This document shows, piece by piece, positions 23,273 to 31,589 of a stretch of 35,801 bases of DNA; position 1 is the stretch's first letter, and the number at the start of each line of letters is the position of its first letter. Position numbers and translations under genes: made by a program. This DNA is from a virus, in IMG/VR virus record IMGVR_UViG_3300047178_000077, positions 1 to 35,801 of that record; one strand, given 5' to 3'. Below the pieces are notes generated by a model that was not told the origin of the DNA, did no database searches, and saw only the letters and a program-made list of their open reading frames with translations.

Positions 23273-24630
23273 GCCGGTAAGTCCCCTGCTTTCGTTGGTC
23301 TGTAAATTGTGCCTTGGTCAGCTATACGCATCGCCCGCTTGGTAGCGGCGCGCATCTCAAGTTTCATGCTGGCGTGCTTCTCCGACTTGTTACCGAGGAT
23401 CGCATCGATGTGCCGCTCGCCGTCCGCGAAGATCAGATGCACAACCACCGTGCGCGCCTGGCCAAACCGCCAAAAGCGCCGCACAGCTTGATACCATGTT
23501 TCATACGAGAACGAGCGCCCTACGAACACGGTGCGCGCGCAGTGCTGCCAGTTGAGACCAAAGCCTGATAGGCTGGGCTTGGTTATGATCCGCTTGTTAG
23601 CACCCGTGGAGAATGCCAGCAGTGACGCCTCCTTCTGTGCGGGGCTTTGGCTGCCCCGCAAGTCCAACGCACCGGGTAAGCGCCGGCATAACTCATCCGC
23701 CTCGTAATCTGTATCGCACCAGATAGCCCACGCCTCATCAGGTTCCGCCTGCACGATGGTTTGCACCAGATCGGCGCGTCCCGCCGCCGTGCTGCGCTTT
23801 ACGCCATGTAGATTGGTAGCGGAGACCACGCTGAAGAAACCACTCGCACCGGGCGCGGCGTCTACCACGTGGTTCACTATGTGCTCGCGGATATCCAACG
23901 CGGGCAATTCGTAGCGCGTGTCCGAGTAGTCCCCTAGGTCACTAGGCTTTTCCGCCATTACAGCCCATGACGCGACCCACTCCCAAAAGGGCTTGACGGC
24001 GTGTCCCTTGAGACGCCACTCTTTTGTATTCTCGCGGTCATTCATAAACCACCGCGCCAGCATCTCATCAGACCGTAGCAAGCCTAGGAACTCGGCGTGC
24101 ATCCCTAGCTCGGTGTGATCGTTGGGCGCGGGCGTGGCAGACGCGCATAGCCGGTAGGGGATATTCGCACCCATATCGACAAGGGCGCGCGCCGTAGCCC
24201 CCGCGTGGTTCTTGAGTATCGAGGACTCATCCAGGATCAGGCACCCGTAGGCGCGAAAGTCTAGGTGCTCTGCCATGTCATAGTTGCACACGTTGATGAA
24301 CGCGCCCGCGTCTACTTGCTTGCGTATGATGCGCGCAGCGTAACCGAACTTGCGCGCCTCCCCTACCATCTGCGCTGCGATGGCCAGAGGGGTTAGGATC
24401 AACGCGGGTTTACCCGTGGCGTGGATGCACTGCCGTGCGAACTCCAGTTCGCAGATCGACTTACCCAACCCGGTATCGAGGAACAGCGCGCACCTCCCGA
24501 CATGCAAGCAATACTCAACTGCCGCGCGTTGGAAATCGAACAAGGGTGCGTCTATGCGCAGCGGGTTGGTTATGCTCACTGGCGTGGCGCGGATGTGCTT
24601 GTTGGTGAGGAACTGCTCATAGGGGATCAA
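23263..24630 (-). CDS. SNF2-type DNA helicase 2 paired with methyltransferase
   Basis: A 455-aa superfamily 2 ATPase from TTG 24630; AGGAG lies 8 bases upstream and the preceding stop overlaps. Walker A is ALFLDTGLGKSI (about residues 48-59), motif II LILDESSILKN (DESS in place of DEAH), motif III CASATPAPNDHTE. The C-terminal domain has QSPAQKEASLLAF and GFGLNWQHC, then AVRRFWRFGQAR (motif VI). Phages often put such a helicase next to a DNA methyltransferase, as here (10-base overlap). The two SNF2 genes of this operon are not close copies. Confidence 0.82.
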   Translation of the reverse strand: MIPYEQFLTNKHIRATPVSITNPLRIDAPLFDFQRAAVEYCLHVGRCALFLDTGLGKSICELEFARQCIHATGKPALILTPLAIAAQMVGEARKFGYAARIIRKQVDAGAFINVCNYDMAEHLDFRAYGCLILDESSILKNHAGATARALVDMGANIPYRLCASATPAPNDHTELGMHAEFLGLLRSDEMLARWFMNDRENTKEWRLKGHAVKPFWEWVASWAVMAEKPSDLGDYSDTRYELPALDIREHIVNHVVDAAPGASGFFSVVSATNLHGVKRSTAAGRADLVQTIVQAEPDEAWAIWCDTDYEADELCRRLPGALDLRGSQSPAQKEASLLAFSTGANKRIITKPSLSGFGLNWQHCARTVFVGRSFSYETWYQAVRRFWRFGQARTVVVHLIFADGERHIDAILGNKSEKHASMKLEMRAATKRAMRIADQGTIYRPTKAGDLPAWL

Positions 24631-26435
24631 CGGGTGTTCTCCTGTATCAGTTCGATGGTGGTGCCCTCACTGGTCTTGTCCGCCAGCCACACCTCGTCGA
24701 AGCCACCGAAGGACAACGCGCGGTGGTCTAGCAACCATACGGCGCGCCCCGTCGCATCCGCCCGCCAGCGTAGGCATTCCAGTAGATCGTCTATCCCCTC
24801 CGGCGACAGCCAATTGGAAGGTTCGTCCCAAACCTCAAACCCGAATGTTATCCCGCACATACGCTGCACCATTGCCGCTATACCGAGTTGCACGGCCAGA
24901 CGAATACGCTGGCCCTCACCACCCGACCACACTTCCCACGGTGCGGATACGGTGGGTGACGTAACTTGCACCCGCACACCTGGCCGCATGGTGCCGGACT
25001 TGGTCTCAATCTCCGTGACGTAGCTGATGCGCCAGCCAGGCAGCCCAAGGGCCGAGGCTGCGTTCGCGGTCTCCAGCTCAAGCATGGATAGTGCTGACTT
25101 GATTTGAAACAACCGAACGCGTTTGAACCCTTCCTGCCAGTATTTCGTGCGGTCCAGCTCAACAGTTAAATCCGCTATCGCCAGGGCGGTTTGCTGTTGA
25201 GTCGCTGCTACACCCCGCCGCTGGTCGGCCAGCCGTGCCAGCGCCTCTGAAAACGGGTTTTTGACGGGGGTTAGCAGGCGGTCCAGCTCGGCCGTTAGCG
25301 TGTCCAGCGCGCGGGCTTGTAGATTGCGTGCCGTGGTGGCTTCCGTCAGTTCGTTGTCTACGGTGCGGAGCTTGATGATTTGCTCGTCCAGTTCCGTGCG
25401 CAGCCGCTCCCGCTTGGCCATGATGGTTTCGAACTGGTCGTGTAGCGCGTCCAGGTCCACGGACGCACCAGCAACGTCACGCTCAAGTGTGTGTATCTGA
25501 CTAGCGATAAAGTCCTCGCTCAATCCTTGCTTGCATGTAGGACAATCCTTGTGTGATCTGTAGAATGCAACCAGCGCGTTGTCGCGCTGTCGCGCATCAG
25601 TGATCCGCGTAATCTCAACGCGCTTGTCCGATAGCGCAGTATCAAGTCCGCGCATGGTGGCGTTTGTCGCGTCGATGTTGGGCAGCTTTGCACGCTGGCC
25701 CGCCAGGTGTGTGACGCGTTTGTCCAACACGTCAACAGCAGCTTCGAGTTTCTCGATCTGATTTGCTATGTTGGTCAGGTTCGCGTCGTTATCCGCGTTC
25801 CAGTTAGCTTCCTGCTGGCGCAACAAGTTCTCGTCCGGCAGACCACGCAAACGTCCCTCGTTGTAAGCGATTTCCTTGCGGTGTTCGATTAGCGCTTTTT
25901 CCATTGTCGCGACGCGCGTGCTGGCGCGCTTGGACAGGCGCATCCACAAACCGAGGTCCAGCACCTCGTCCAGCAAGTCGCCGCGCTGCGGAACCGTGAG
26001 GTCGAGGAATAGCGGCGCACCCTGACCAAACAACACAGAATGCAAGAATCGCTGTCTGGACAAGCCCAGCACGGTGTCCAACGCTGGCTGCGCTATGACA
26101 ACGCCATCCAGCACTAAGCGGTCTGGTGAACCCCAGCGTTCCACGCGATGTCGCGTATCACCGATCGTGAAGTCGTTAGCAACGTGTGCGCGCTTGACAC
26201 CCCATGAAGTGATCTCGGAGGCTTTGTTGCCCCGCACCGAAACCCCATACCAGCACCAGCACAACGCGTCCCACAGACTCGATTTACCGGCACCGTTAGC
26301 GCCTAGTCGCGGCTCCGGGCCGTTGTTACCCGTTAGAAAATAGAAGCCACCCTTATCGGGGAATTGAACGATAGTCTTGTCGCGAAAACACTTAAAGCCT
26401 TCGATCAGTAATTGATCCAACGTAATGCGTTGCAT
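24627..26435 (-). CDS. Rad50/SbcC-like recombination ATPase (T4 gp46-like)
   Basis: A 602-aa SMC-type ATPase. The N-terminal Walker A is GANGAGKSSL (about residues 45-54), followed by a Q-loop region. A long coiled coil at about residues 170-430 carries the zinc hook CPTCKQGL near residue 297. The C-terminal ABC signature is VWSGGEGQRIRLAVQ, with Walker B FEVWDEPSNWLSPEG. With the Mre11-like partner (TAATG junction) it would process DNA ends for recombination. It is short because the coiled coil is short. Confidence 0.88.
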   Translation of the reverse strand: MQRITLDQLLIEGFKCFRDKTIVQFPDKGGFYFLTGNNGPEPRLGANGAGKSSLWDALCWCWYGVSVRGNKASEITSWGVKRAHVANDFTIGDTRHRVERWGSPDRLVLDGVVIAQPALDTVLGLSRQRFLHSVLFGQGAPLFLDLTVPQRGDLLDEVLDLGLWMRLSKRASTRVATMEKALIEHRKEIAYNEGRLRGLPDENLLRQQEANWNADNDANLTNIANQIEKLEAAVDVLDKRVTHLAGQRAKLPNIDATNATMRGLDTALSDKRVEITRITDARQRDNALVAFYRSHKDCPTCKQGLSEDFIASQIHTLERDVAGASVDLDALHDQFETIMAKRERLRTELDEQIIKLRTVDNELTEATTARNLQARALDTLTAELDRLLTPVKNPFSEALARLADQRRGVAATQQQTALAIADLTVELDRTKYWQEGFKRVRLFQIKSALSMLELETANAASALGLPGWRISYVTEIETKSGTMRPGVRVQVTSPTVSAPWEVWSGGEGQRIRLAVQLGIAAMVQRMCGITFGFEVWDEPSNWLSPEGIDDLLECLRWRADATGRAVWLLDHRALSFGGFDEVWLADKTSEGTTIELIQENTR

Positions 26436-27424
26436 TAGCGGGACTCACGCAGTTCTTCGTCTAGCAATGATTGGCCGGTGATGCGCAAGTCCTCGCCGAT
26501 AGTTTCGGACGCAGCCCAGCGGGTCAACACACTGTAGGGGTCATCACCACCCGTGAACTCGGCAACGCTGCTGTCCGGTGTCAAAAGGTCTACTTCCACG
26601 GATACTACGGTCGCGCCGCGTTCCCGAACCCACGCAGCCAGCTTTTCTTGATCCAGCAACCATTGCTCTGCGCTGCCCGAAGTGGGTGTGCAGCGAATGC
26701 GCAACTGGTCGCCTGGCTTCACCGGCTGACGCTGCAATTCTGTCAGGGAACGCACGGTTAGGATTTGTTTACGCGGCGGGTCCAGAATAAACTCATCGTC
26801 GACGTTGTAGTTCTGGTCAAGTGTCAGAATACGACATTCGTAGTCATCACCAAACTTGATTGGATGTGGGGCACCAACATACGTCACACCGCGCACAGTT
26901 TGCGGTGTGTGGATATCACCAGAATAAACCCGCACACTAGCAGGGAACTCGGGCACCCCGCGATGGTCCGTCAGCGCGTGGTGCCCGACCTTGGCACCTG
27001 TCACTGTTTGGTGCATGAACACAACCCGCAAGTTATTCCAGTTTAGTTTGGACCACGCTAGGCCGGGTTCGTGTGTGTAGGGAAGAAACAGGATGTCCTC
27101 AATGTGACAGGGCTCAGTGTGGAAGCTGATTTTGGCCTCAAGAGCAGTTAGCATTTGCCAGAACGGGGGTCCGTTGAGCGGCATGTCATGGTTGCCCATA
27201 AGGATAGTCACCTGGCCGTTGTCATAGCATAGGTCTTCCAGCTTTGAGATAAGCCGGTTGACCAGTCTAGCCGAATGCTTGTCCTTGCGGTCAGTGATGT
27301 CTCCGAGAATGACGATGTGTTTGTGACCTGTTAGGTCGATGATTTCGTGCAATCGATCAAACACATCCCAACGGTATTCGTCAGCCGGGTTGTCCGTCAG
27401 GTGCCAATCCGCTGTCAAAATCAC
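26435..27424 (-). CDS. Mre11/SbcD-like nuclease (T4 gp47-like)
   Basis: I choose GTG 27424 (GGGAG 7 bases upstream, GTGA overlap with the upstream gene) giving 329 aa; a longer frame to 27475 would overlap the nuclease gene by 55 bases. Calcineurin-like phosphoesterase motifs are in order: LTADWHL (Asp 6, His 8), ILGDITD (Asp 42), MGNHDMP (Asn 78, His 79), VFMHQTV and YSGDIHTPQ. These bind the two-metal site. It forms a complex with the Rad50-like protein just downstream. Confidence 0.88.
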   Translation of the reverse strand: MILTADWHLTDNPADEYRWDVFDRLHEIIDLTGHKHIVILGDITDRKDKHSARLVNRLISKLEDLCYDNGQVTILMGNHDMPLNGPPFWQMLTALEAKISFHTEPCHIEDILFLPYTHEPGLAWSKLNWNNLRVVFMHQTVTGAKVGHHALTDHRGVPEFPASVRVYSGDIHTPQTVRGVTYVGAPHPIKFGDDYECRILTLDQNYNVDDEFILDPPRKQILTVRSLTELQRQPVKPGDQLRIRCTPTSGSAEQWLLDQEKLAAWVRERGATVVSVEVDLLTPDSSVAEFTGGDDPYSVLTRWAASETIGEDLRITGQSLLDEELRESR

Positions 27425-27984
27425 AACCGTGCTCCCACAAGCGTTAGCAGATCCTTGGCTCGGATATACATGCACAGCGCGTCCAGGCGCAGGACCAGCA
27501 CCGTGTCCCGATGCAGCTTGTGGTAGACTACCACCCCGGTCGGCTGGCGCGCGGACAGCACATGCACGCCGGCGCTCATTGGTAGAAACACCAGCGGCGA
27601 CGTCAGTTGATTTTGCTGCGCAATCACCATCGGGATCAAGCCGCTGTGTTTGGCCTCGCGCCCGGCCTTGTCGATCACCTTGGATAGGAATGATGTGCCG
27701 TTGCGGCGGTCAAGCAGGAACTGAAGGATTTGCAAATCCTTGTAGTGTTTGCACTCAACCATAAAACGCGATAAGAACTCAAACGCCAGCGGGTGTGCGG
27801 CCATAAGGTCGCCTGGTGTGGAGGTCTCCACGCCGTTTTTGACCGCCAGCGTGAAGCGTCCACCCGACAGGACGTTACGCGAGAATAAGTCGGCGCGCGC
27901 TCCCTCAGTCAGCCAAAGAGATAACTGCTGGCCGACCTTGCGTTCAAACGCAGCGCCCTTGTGTTGCCCCCCGCCCTTGCGCAT
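27421..27984 (-). CDS. PD-(D/E)XK nuclease, possible Holliday junction resolvase
   Basis: A 187-aa protein. GAAFERKVGQQL (Glu 14), then TPGDLMAAHP (Asp 59) and FMVECKHYKD (Glu 77, Lys 79) match the nuclease fold core E...D...ExK of archaeal Hjc and phage resolvase-like enzymes. Position between UvsX and Mre11/Rad50 genes suits branch resolution or end processing in recombination-dependent replication. It follows the exported protein with a 1-base gap. The weak ribosome site (AGAAG) suggests coupling. Confidence 0.65.
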   Translation of the reverse strand: MRKGGGQHKGAAFERKVGQQLSLWLTEGARADLFSRNVLSGGRFTLAVKNGVETSTPGDLMAAHPLAFEFLSRFMVECKHYKDLQILQFLLDRRNGTSFLSKVIDKAGREAKHSGLIPMVIAQQNQLTSPLVFLPMSAGVHVLSARQPTGVVVYHKLHRDTVLVLRLDALCMYIRAKDLLTLVGARL

Positions 27985-27985
27985 C

Positions 27986-28273
27986 TCACTTCTGCTTGCG
28001 CGTGTCGACGAATTGGCCTTGTTTGCCAGAGGCCAGCATGCAGGCGGTGCCGGAGGCCGGGTCCGTGTAAAGAACAGACCACGTTTTGCCGTCGGTTGCT
28101 TGCGTCATGTAGACTTGGACGCCATGTTTTCCGTTGCCCATCCACACTACGCTTTCGTGGTAGTCCGCATGTAGGCCGTCAAACATGGACTTAATGAAGG
28201 CACACATCTGCTGGGCGTGCGCTATGTGGGAACACAACACCAGACCGAGCACAAGTGAAGTCTTGGTCTTCAT
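27986..28273 (-). CDS. Small exported protein in the replication operon
   Basis: Start ATG 28273 with AGGTGA upstream (a GTG at 28282 is an alternative). Residues 1-22 (MKTKTSLVLGLVLCSHIAHA) are a signal peptide with an AHA cleavage site. The mature 70-75 residues have two Cys that could form a disulfide, and beta-rich stretches (GVQVYMTQATDGKTWSVLYT). It lies between UvsX and nuclease genes, where cytoplasmic proteins are expected. It may modify the cell envelope, for instance to block superinfection. No family is recognised. Confidence 0.55.
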   Translation of the reverse strand: MKTKTSLVLGLVLCSHIAHAQQMCAFIKSMFDGLHADYHESVVWMGNGKHGVQVYMTQATDGKTWSVLYTDPASGTACMLASGKQGQFVDTRKQK

Positions 28274-28278
28274 TGCTG

Positions 28279-29304
28279 TCACCTATACTTCTGAATGGTG
28301 GGAGCCAGGGCTTCCTCGATTGTTGCCCAATGCGTGATGCACGCTTCCCGCAGCAAGTCGCGGATAGCGTCAATCCGCCCGTAGTCACGCGCCTGGCGGG
28401 CCGCACTAAGAGTTGCACGTAGTTGTGAAATTGTGCTGTCCAGTAGCGACCCCCCGTTGTTCTTGTTTAGCCAGCCCAGCATAGTTTCCTCGTCGTCGAT
28501 GCCGTAGCTGAAGATGATGGTTAGCTCGCATTCACGGTGCGGAATACCAATCTTATTCTTCTTGGTTTTAGCCAAGACGTGTGTGCCGATTACACGCTCG
28601 ATGCCGGTCTTCTGTGTGCCCAGCACAGTCTTCTTAATTTTGCTGATTTCAGCCAGCCACAGCACTTGCGAGCAGTAGAACTGAAGCGCGCGTCCACCGC
28701 TGCGGCTGTGCTTTTCACCAAACACAACCCCGATCTTGTCGCGTATTTGCGAGATGATCATTAGTGTGCAGCGCTTGTCTTCGATCTTGCGCACAAGCAA
28801 GCGGAACATCTTGGATAGCTGCTTGGGTTTGCTTGCACCGTAGGTCTTTTCGTCAAAGTCCATATCAAGCTCAGCGGCGTCCGACAGCGCGTCCAGGCTG
28901 TCCAGCACATACAGGCACGGGGTTATTCCGTCGCGCTTGTCCAACCAAGCCTCAAGGTCGGTGTAGAACTGCTCCACCGTCTCCATCGGCTCCTCCGGAA
29001 TTTCCAGACCCGTCGGCCAACCGATTTGCGCTGCGTAGTTCTCATCAAACGCGGATTCTGCTTCTCGATACCGGATATTCTCCAGCGGCGCTTTGCGGGC
29101 AAAGTTCGCGCACGCCTCCACGGCCAGCAGCGTTTTGCCGCTGGATGAGTCACCAACCACGTTGACGATTCGCCCCTCACCCCAACCACCGCCCAGCACA
29201 AGGTCAAGCATTAAGCTCCCGCTTGTGTGATGGACTACACTGGATTCCGGCACTTGCGCTGCTAGTGGTGCTGGTGACTTGGTTGCTATGGTTGGCCGTT
29301 GCAT
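28279..29304 (-). CDS. UvsX/RecA-like recombinase
   Basis: A 341-aa protein if it starts at ATG 29304 (a longer frame to 29361 overlaps the upstream gene by 38 bases and is less likely). Walker A is GDSSSGKT (about residues 51-58), LYVLDSLDAL is the Walker B strand, and LMIISQIRDKIG is the RecA-type loop region. The length and acidic middle resemble T4 UvsX more than bacterial RecA. It would drive strand invasion with the ssDNA-binding protein made from the same operon. Confidence 0.82.
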   Translation of the reverse strand: MQRPTIATKSPAPLAAQVPESSVVHHTSGSLMLDLVLGGGWGEGRIVNVVGDSSSGKTLLAVEACANFARKAPLENIRYREAESAFDENYAAQIGWPTGLEIPEEPMETVEQFYTDLEAWLDKRDGITPCLYVLDSLDALSDAAELDMDFDEKTYGASKPKQLSKMFRLLVRKIEDKRCTLMIISQIRDKIGVVFGEKHSRSGGRALQFYCSQVLWLAEISKIKKTVLGTQKTGIERVIGTHVLAKTKKNKIGIPHRECELTIIFSYGIDDEETMLGWLNKNNGGSLLDSTISQLRATLSAARQARDYGRIDAIRDLLREACITHWATIEEALAPTIQKYR

Positions 29305-29323
29305 AGCTAGAACTTCTTCCCAG

Positions 29324-29701
29324 TTAGTTTTCAGTCTTTGGCGCAGACGCAATTCCAGCACGCGCCAGGGCCTCCGCAGGGCTTACGGGCACCACGGGTG
29401 CCGCCAGCGCTGCAAAATCGCCTGGCGGCGCTTGATTTTCCGTTTTTGGGGCGGGTGGTGGGTCGGCGGCAGCAAAGTTATAGGGCCCACCCCGGCACAG
29501 CACGGCCGCACGCTCGAGGCCCACCGCGATACTGCCACGGTGCGCCGCGTTGTCTTCGCGGATGCCTTGAATGAGAACCCATGACAACGAGCGTAGACAA
29601 TCACCAACTTCCTCGAGTGCCCGTAGCAAGCGCAAGCGCAACAGCTCGTCTGGGTGCAGCACGCTGGCGGGCGGTGCGCCTGGTCTGCTTTCATTGCTCA
29701 C
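29324..29701 (-). CDS. 125-aa hypothetical protein containing repeat copy D
   Basis: GTG 29701 overlaps the ssDNA-binding protein stop (GTGA). The N-terminal half is helical (LHPDELLRLRLLRALEEVGD); the second half is Ala/Pro-rich and low-complexity. The motif APKTEN occurs twice, once mid-chain and once at the very end. The C-terminal region is partly encoded by the hairpin repeat (29399-29447), so it may have been shaped by the DNA element. No function known. Confidence 0.5.
   Translation of the reverse strand: MSNESRPGAPPASVLHPDELLRLRLLRALEEVGDCLRSLSWVLIQGIREDNAAHRGSIAVGLERAAVLCRGGPYNFAAADPPPAPKTENQAPPGDFAALAAPVVPVSPAEALARAGIASAPKTEN
29399..29447 (+). repeat. Dispersed hairpin repeat, copy D (diverged, within coding sequence)
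   Basis: The core AAAATCGCCTGGCGGCGC (29414-29431) differs from copies A and B at 3 of 18 bases. The long stem is reduced to CCGCCAG (29401-29407) / CTGGCGG (29422-29428). The short stem still pairs: AAAATC (29414-29419) with GATTTT (29434-29439), because both arms changed together relative to AAAACGGC/GCCGTTTT. It lies in a minus-strand gene, with the core on the plus strand. Confidence 0.6.
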
Positions 29702-30714
29702 TTGTTGAGCCTCGCCCGTAGTGCAGCGGCCCGTTGCGCTGCGGCCGACAGCGTGGCTGGGGGTGTTGGTGCCTCAACAGGCGGTGTCGGTTCTATTGTC
29801 GTGGGACGCGTAAGCATCGGGCGCATGGTCTGTGGACGCTCATCGACTGGTGGCCGATCACTTGGACGTTCTTCGCGGATCATGCGCTCCGGTCGTGCGG
29901 CTGCTGGCCGTTCAGCGTTGGGATGATCGCGACCCCCGCCATAGTCGTGCTCACTGGCGGGCGGCGGCGTGTCGTCGCGCGGCGGGGTGCGGTCTGGGCG
30001 GCCACCGTCACGCGGTCGATCATTGTCACGCCCACCACGACCTTGCGATACAACACCTTGGAAGATCGCCTGCACTTCTTCGTTTGAGCGTTGGTTCAGC
30101 GTAGCCAGCACGGGGTTTTCTGATACGAAGTTCAGCGCGGACTCCGGCACGCGCGTTGGGCTGCGCGCCATTTGGAATCCGGTGTATTTCGTGGCCAGCC
30201 CTTCGCCGTCTTTGTCAAAGTAAATGTCGTAACCCTCGTCCGGGTGCTCGATCGTATAGGTGCGACCCGTCATACGATCCTTGCTGGCCTTGGTGATGTC
30301 CTTGTCCACGGTCCAGGGCATCGACCACAGAGTCGGTTCGTCGTCCTGCGCTTTGCGGTCCAGTATCCAAACCACCACGCGCTTGGTGATGCGCAGGTCA
30401 TTAGCGAGGCGATCATCGCCCGCGCGTTCGGCCTTGGCCCGCGCTTCACAGATGCAGCACGCGCCGCCGCCCATGCGGGTGTTGCACAACACCGACGCGC
30501 TGTCTGGGCCAATACCGAAGTGGACGAAAACGGTTTCGCCATAGTCTTCGCGTTCCCATTTGGCGTCCTGTGGCAAGATGCGAATTAGGTTTTCGCCTTT
30601 GCGCACCTTGTAAATCTTGTATTCCTCGCGGATAAAGCTGACAAGGTCGTTCGCCTGCTGCGTTTCCTTCTTGTCGATCACCGCTTGGTCGCGCGGCTTG
30701 AATGTAAAGGCCAT
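29698..30714 (-). CDS. Single-stranded DNA-binding protein, gp32-like
   Basis: A 338-aa protein. The core (FIREEYKIYKVRKGENLIRI, then CNTRMGGGACCICEA, about residues 76-90) has the Cys cluster of the gp32 zinc-containing OB fold; later blocks (WSMPWTVDKDITKASKDR and VSENPVLATLNQRSNEE) fit the same family. A long Pro/Arg/Asp-rich disordered C-terminal region follows (about 225-330). The very C-terminus is basic (RARLNK), not an acidic tip. It would coat ssDNA for UvsX and the polymerase. AGGAG lies 8 bases before the ATG. Confidence 0.8.
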   Translation of the reverse strand: MAFTFKPRDQAVIDKKETQQANDLVSFIREEYKIYKVRKGENLIRILPQDAKWEREDYGETVFVHFGIGPDSASVLCNTRMGGGACCICEARAKAERAGDDRLANDLRITKRVVVWILDRKAQDDEPTLWSMPWTVDKDITKASKDRMTGRTYTIEHPDEGYDIYFDKDGEGLATKYTGFQMARSPTRVPESALNFVSENPVLATLNQRSNEEVQAIFQGVVSQGRGGRDNDRPRDGGRPDRTPPRDDTPPPASEHDYGGGRDHPNAERPAAARPERMIREERPSDRPPVDERPQTMRPMLTRPTTIEPTPPVEAPTPPATLSAAAQRAAALRARLNK

Positions 30715-30854
30715 CAGTTGTTCTCCTGGTTATGCTGGTTGTAGTCCCGCTTGCTGCTGAAATACGCGTGCGTGACAAGTCGCGCCCCGACGTAGAGCGC
30801 GACCATTAGTAACGGTATTGAAAGAATAACTGCAATGAATTCTATTGTAGTCAC
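30714..30854 (-). CDS. 46-aa membrane peptide upstream of the ssDNA-binding protein
   Basis: GTG 30854 (overlapping the preceding stop) follows GGAGG with 6-base spacing. The peptide has one hydrophobic segment (IEFIAVILSIPLLMVALYVG) and a short polar C-terminus. It ends at 30714, the first base of the ssDNA-binding protein gene. Overlaps on both sides argue for a real gene, but it is too short to classify. Confidence 0.55.
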   Translation of the reverse strand: MTTIEFIAVILSIPLLMVALYVGARLVTHAYFSSKRDYNQHNQENN

Positions 30855-31312
30855 GACGACCTCCGTCGGTTGTGTCGCTCCTGGTTATACACAGCATCGC
30901 TAGTCAGAAAGCCCGCAATGGTCATTTCACCAATGGTTTTGATGGATGACTGTTTGGCCCGCAACCCGTTGACTAGCGCGGACCACTTGGCCAGTTCAAA
31001 GTCCGCTTCCGTGCGTAGCACCAGTGTTTCTTGGTACTCCGCGTCCAGCGGCGTTTCTTTGTCGATTTGCGCCTCGCTGCGGGTCTTACTTGCGCCTTTC
31101 CCATCAACGATTTGCTCTTTGCGCAGCGTGTCCGCGACTTGTGCCTCCACCAGCTTCAACTGATTCGCGATGGTGTCGCGCTTGTATGCGGCCTCGGCCA
31201 CACCGTCAGCGGCAGTTGCAATCAGTTCGCCAATGTCAATCAGCTCTTGGTCAAGCGATAGCTGGTCGATCAGCAGCCGCGCCCGCAAGCGCTCATACGT
31301 GCCGTCGATCAT
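30851..31312 (-). CDS. Hypothetical protein, possible recombination mediator
   Basis: A 153-aa mostly helical protein (QLSLDQELIDIGELI; LKLVEAQVADTLRKEQIV) with coiled-coil-like heptads and a basic C-terminus. It lies two genes upstream of the ssDNA-binding protein and before UvsX; in T4-like phages a mediator such as UvsY works with both. This is a positional hint only, as no motif is recognised. It overlaps both neighbours by ATGA/GTGA. Confidence 0.45.
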   Translation of the reverse strand: MIDGTYERLRARLLIDQLSLDQELIDIGELIATAADGVAEAAYKRDTIANQLKLVEAQVADTLRKEQIVDGKGASKTRSEAQIDKETPLDAEYQETLVLRTEADFELAKWSALVNGLRAKQSSIKTIGEMTIAGFLTSDAVYNQERHNRRRSS

Positions 31313-31587
31313 GAGATATACCCGTGCTCGGCCAGCGCTATTGCTTCACGCGCTTGCTTCCACAGAGCTGCGGTGTCGCTGGCGCCGTCCATATCCACCA
31401 CATGCTTCAAGGCGTGCAGCAAGGCCGGTGCAGCGGCGATGAGCTGCGCATTGGCTTCCATCTCGCGTTCAATTGAGCTGACGCTGTGGTGCCAGCATGA
31501 GCATATTTCGATGTAATCACTTTCGACGATGCGCTGGCTGTTTGAGTCCAGCGGGCCGACACGCCACGGTCCTGCCGAGTGTTTCAT
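31309..31587 (-). CDS. Small hypothetical protein, KHSAGPWRVG type
   Basis: A 92-aa protein from ATG 31587, two bases after the clamp loader stop; GGGGAG is upstream. MKHSAGPWRVGPLDSN at the start and EANAQLIAAAPALLHAL in the middle are the hallmarks of a very common small phage protein family of unknown role. There is one Cys pair (CSCWHH). It may bind metal or be a regulator. Confidence 0.65.
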   Translation of the reverse strand: MKHSAGPWRVGPLDSNSQRIVESDYIEICSCWHHSVSSIEREMEANAQLIAAAPALLHALKHVVDMDGASDTAALWKQAREAIALAEHGYIS

Positions 31588-31589
31588 GC

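Noticed and set aside
22331-24630. Complete restriction-modification system
   Set aside because: The SNF2-type helicase is not a Type III or I restriction subunit as far as motifs show, and no nuclease domain is present in it.
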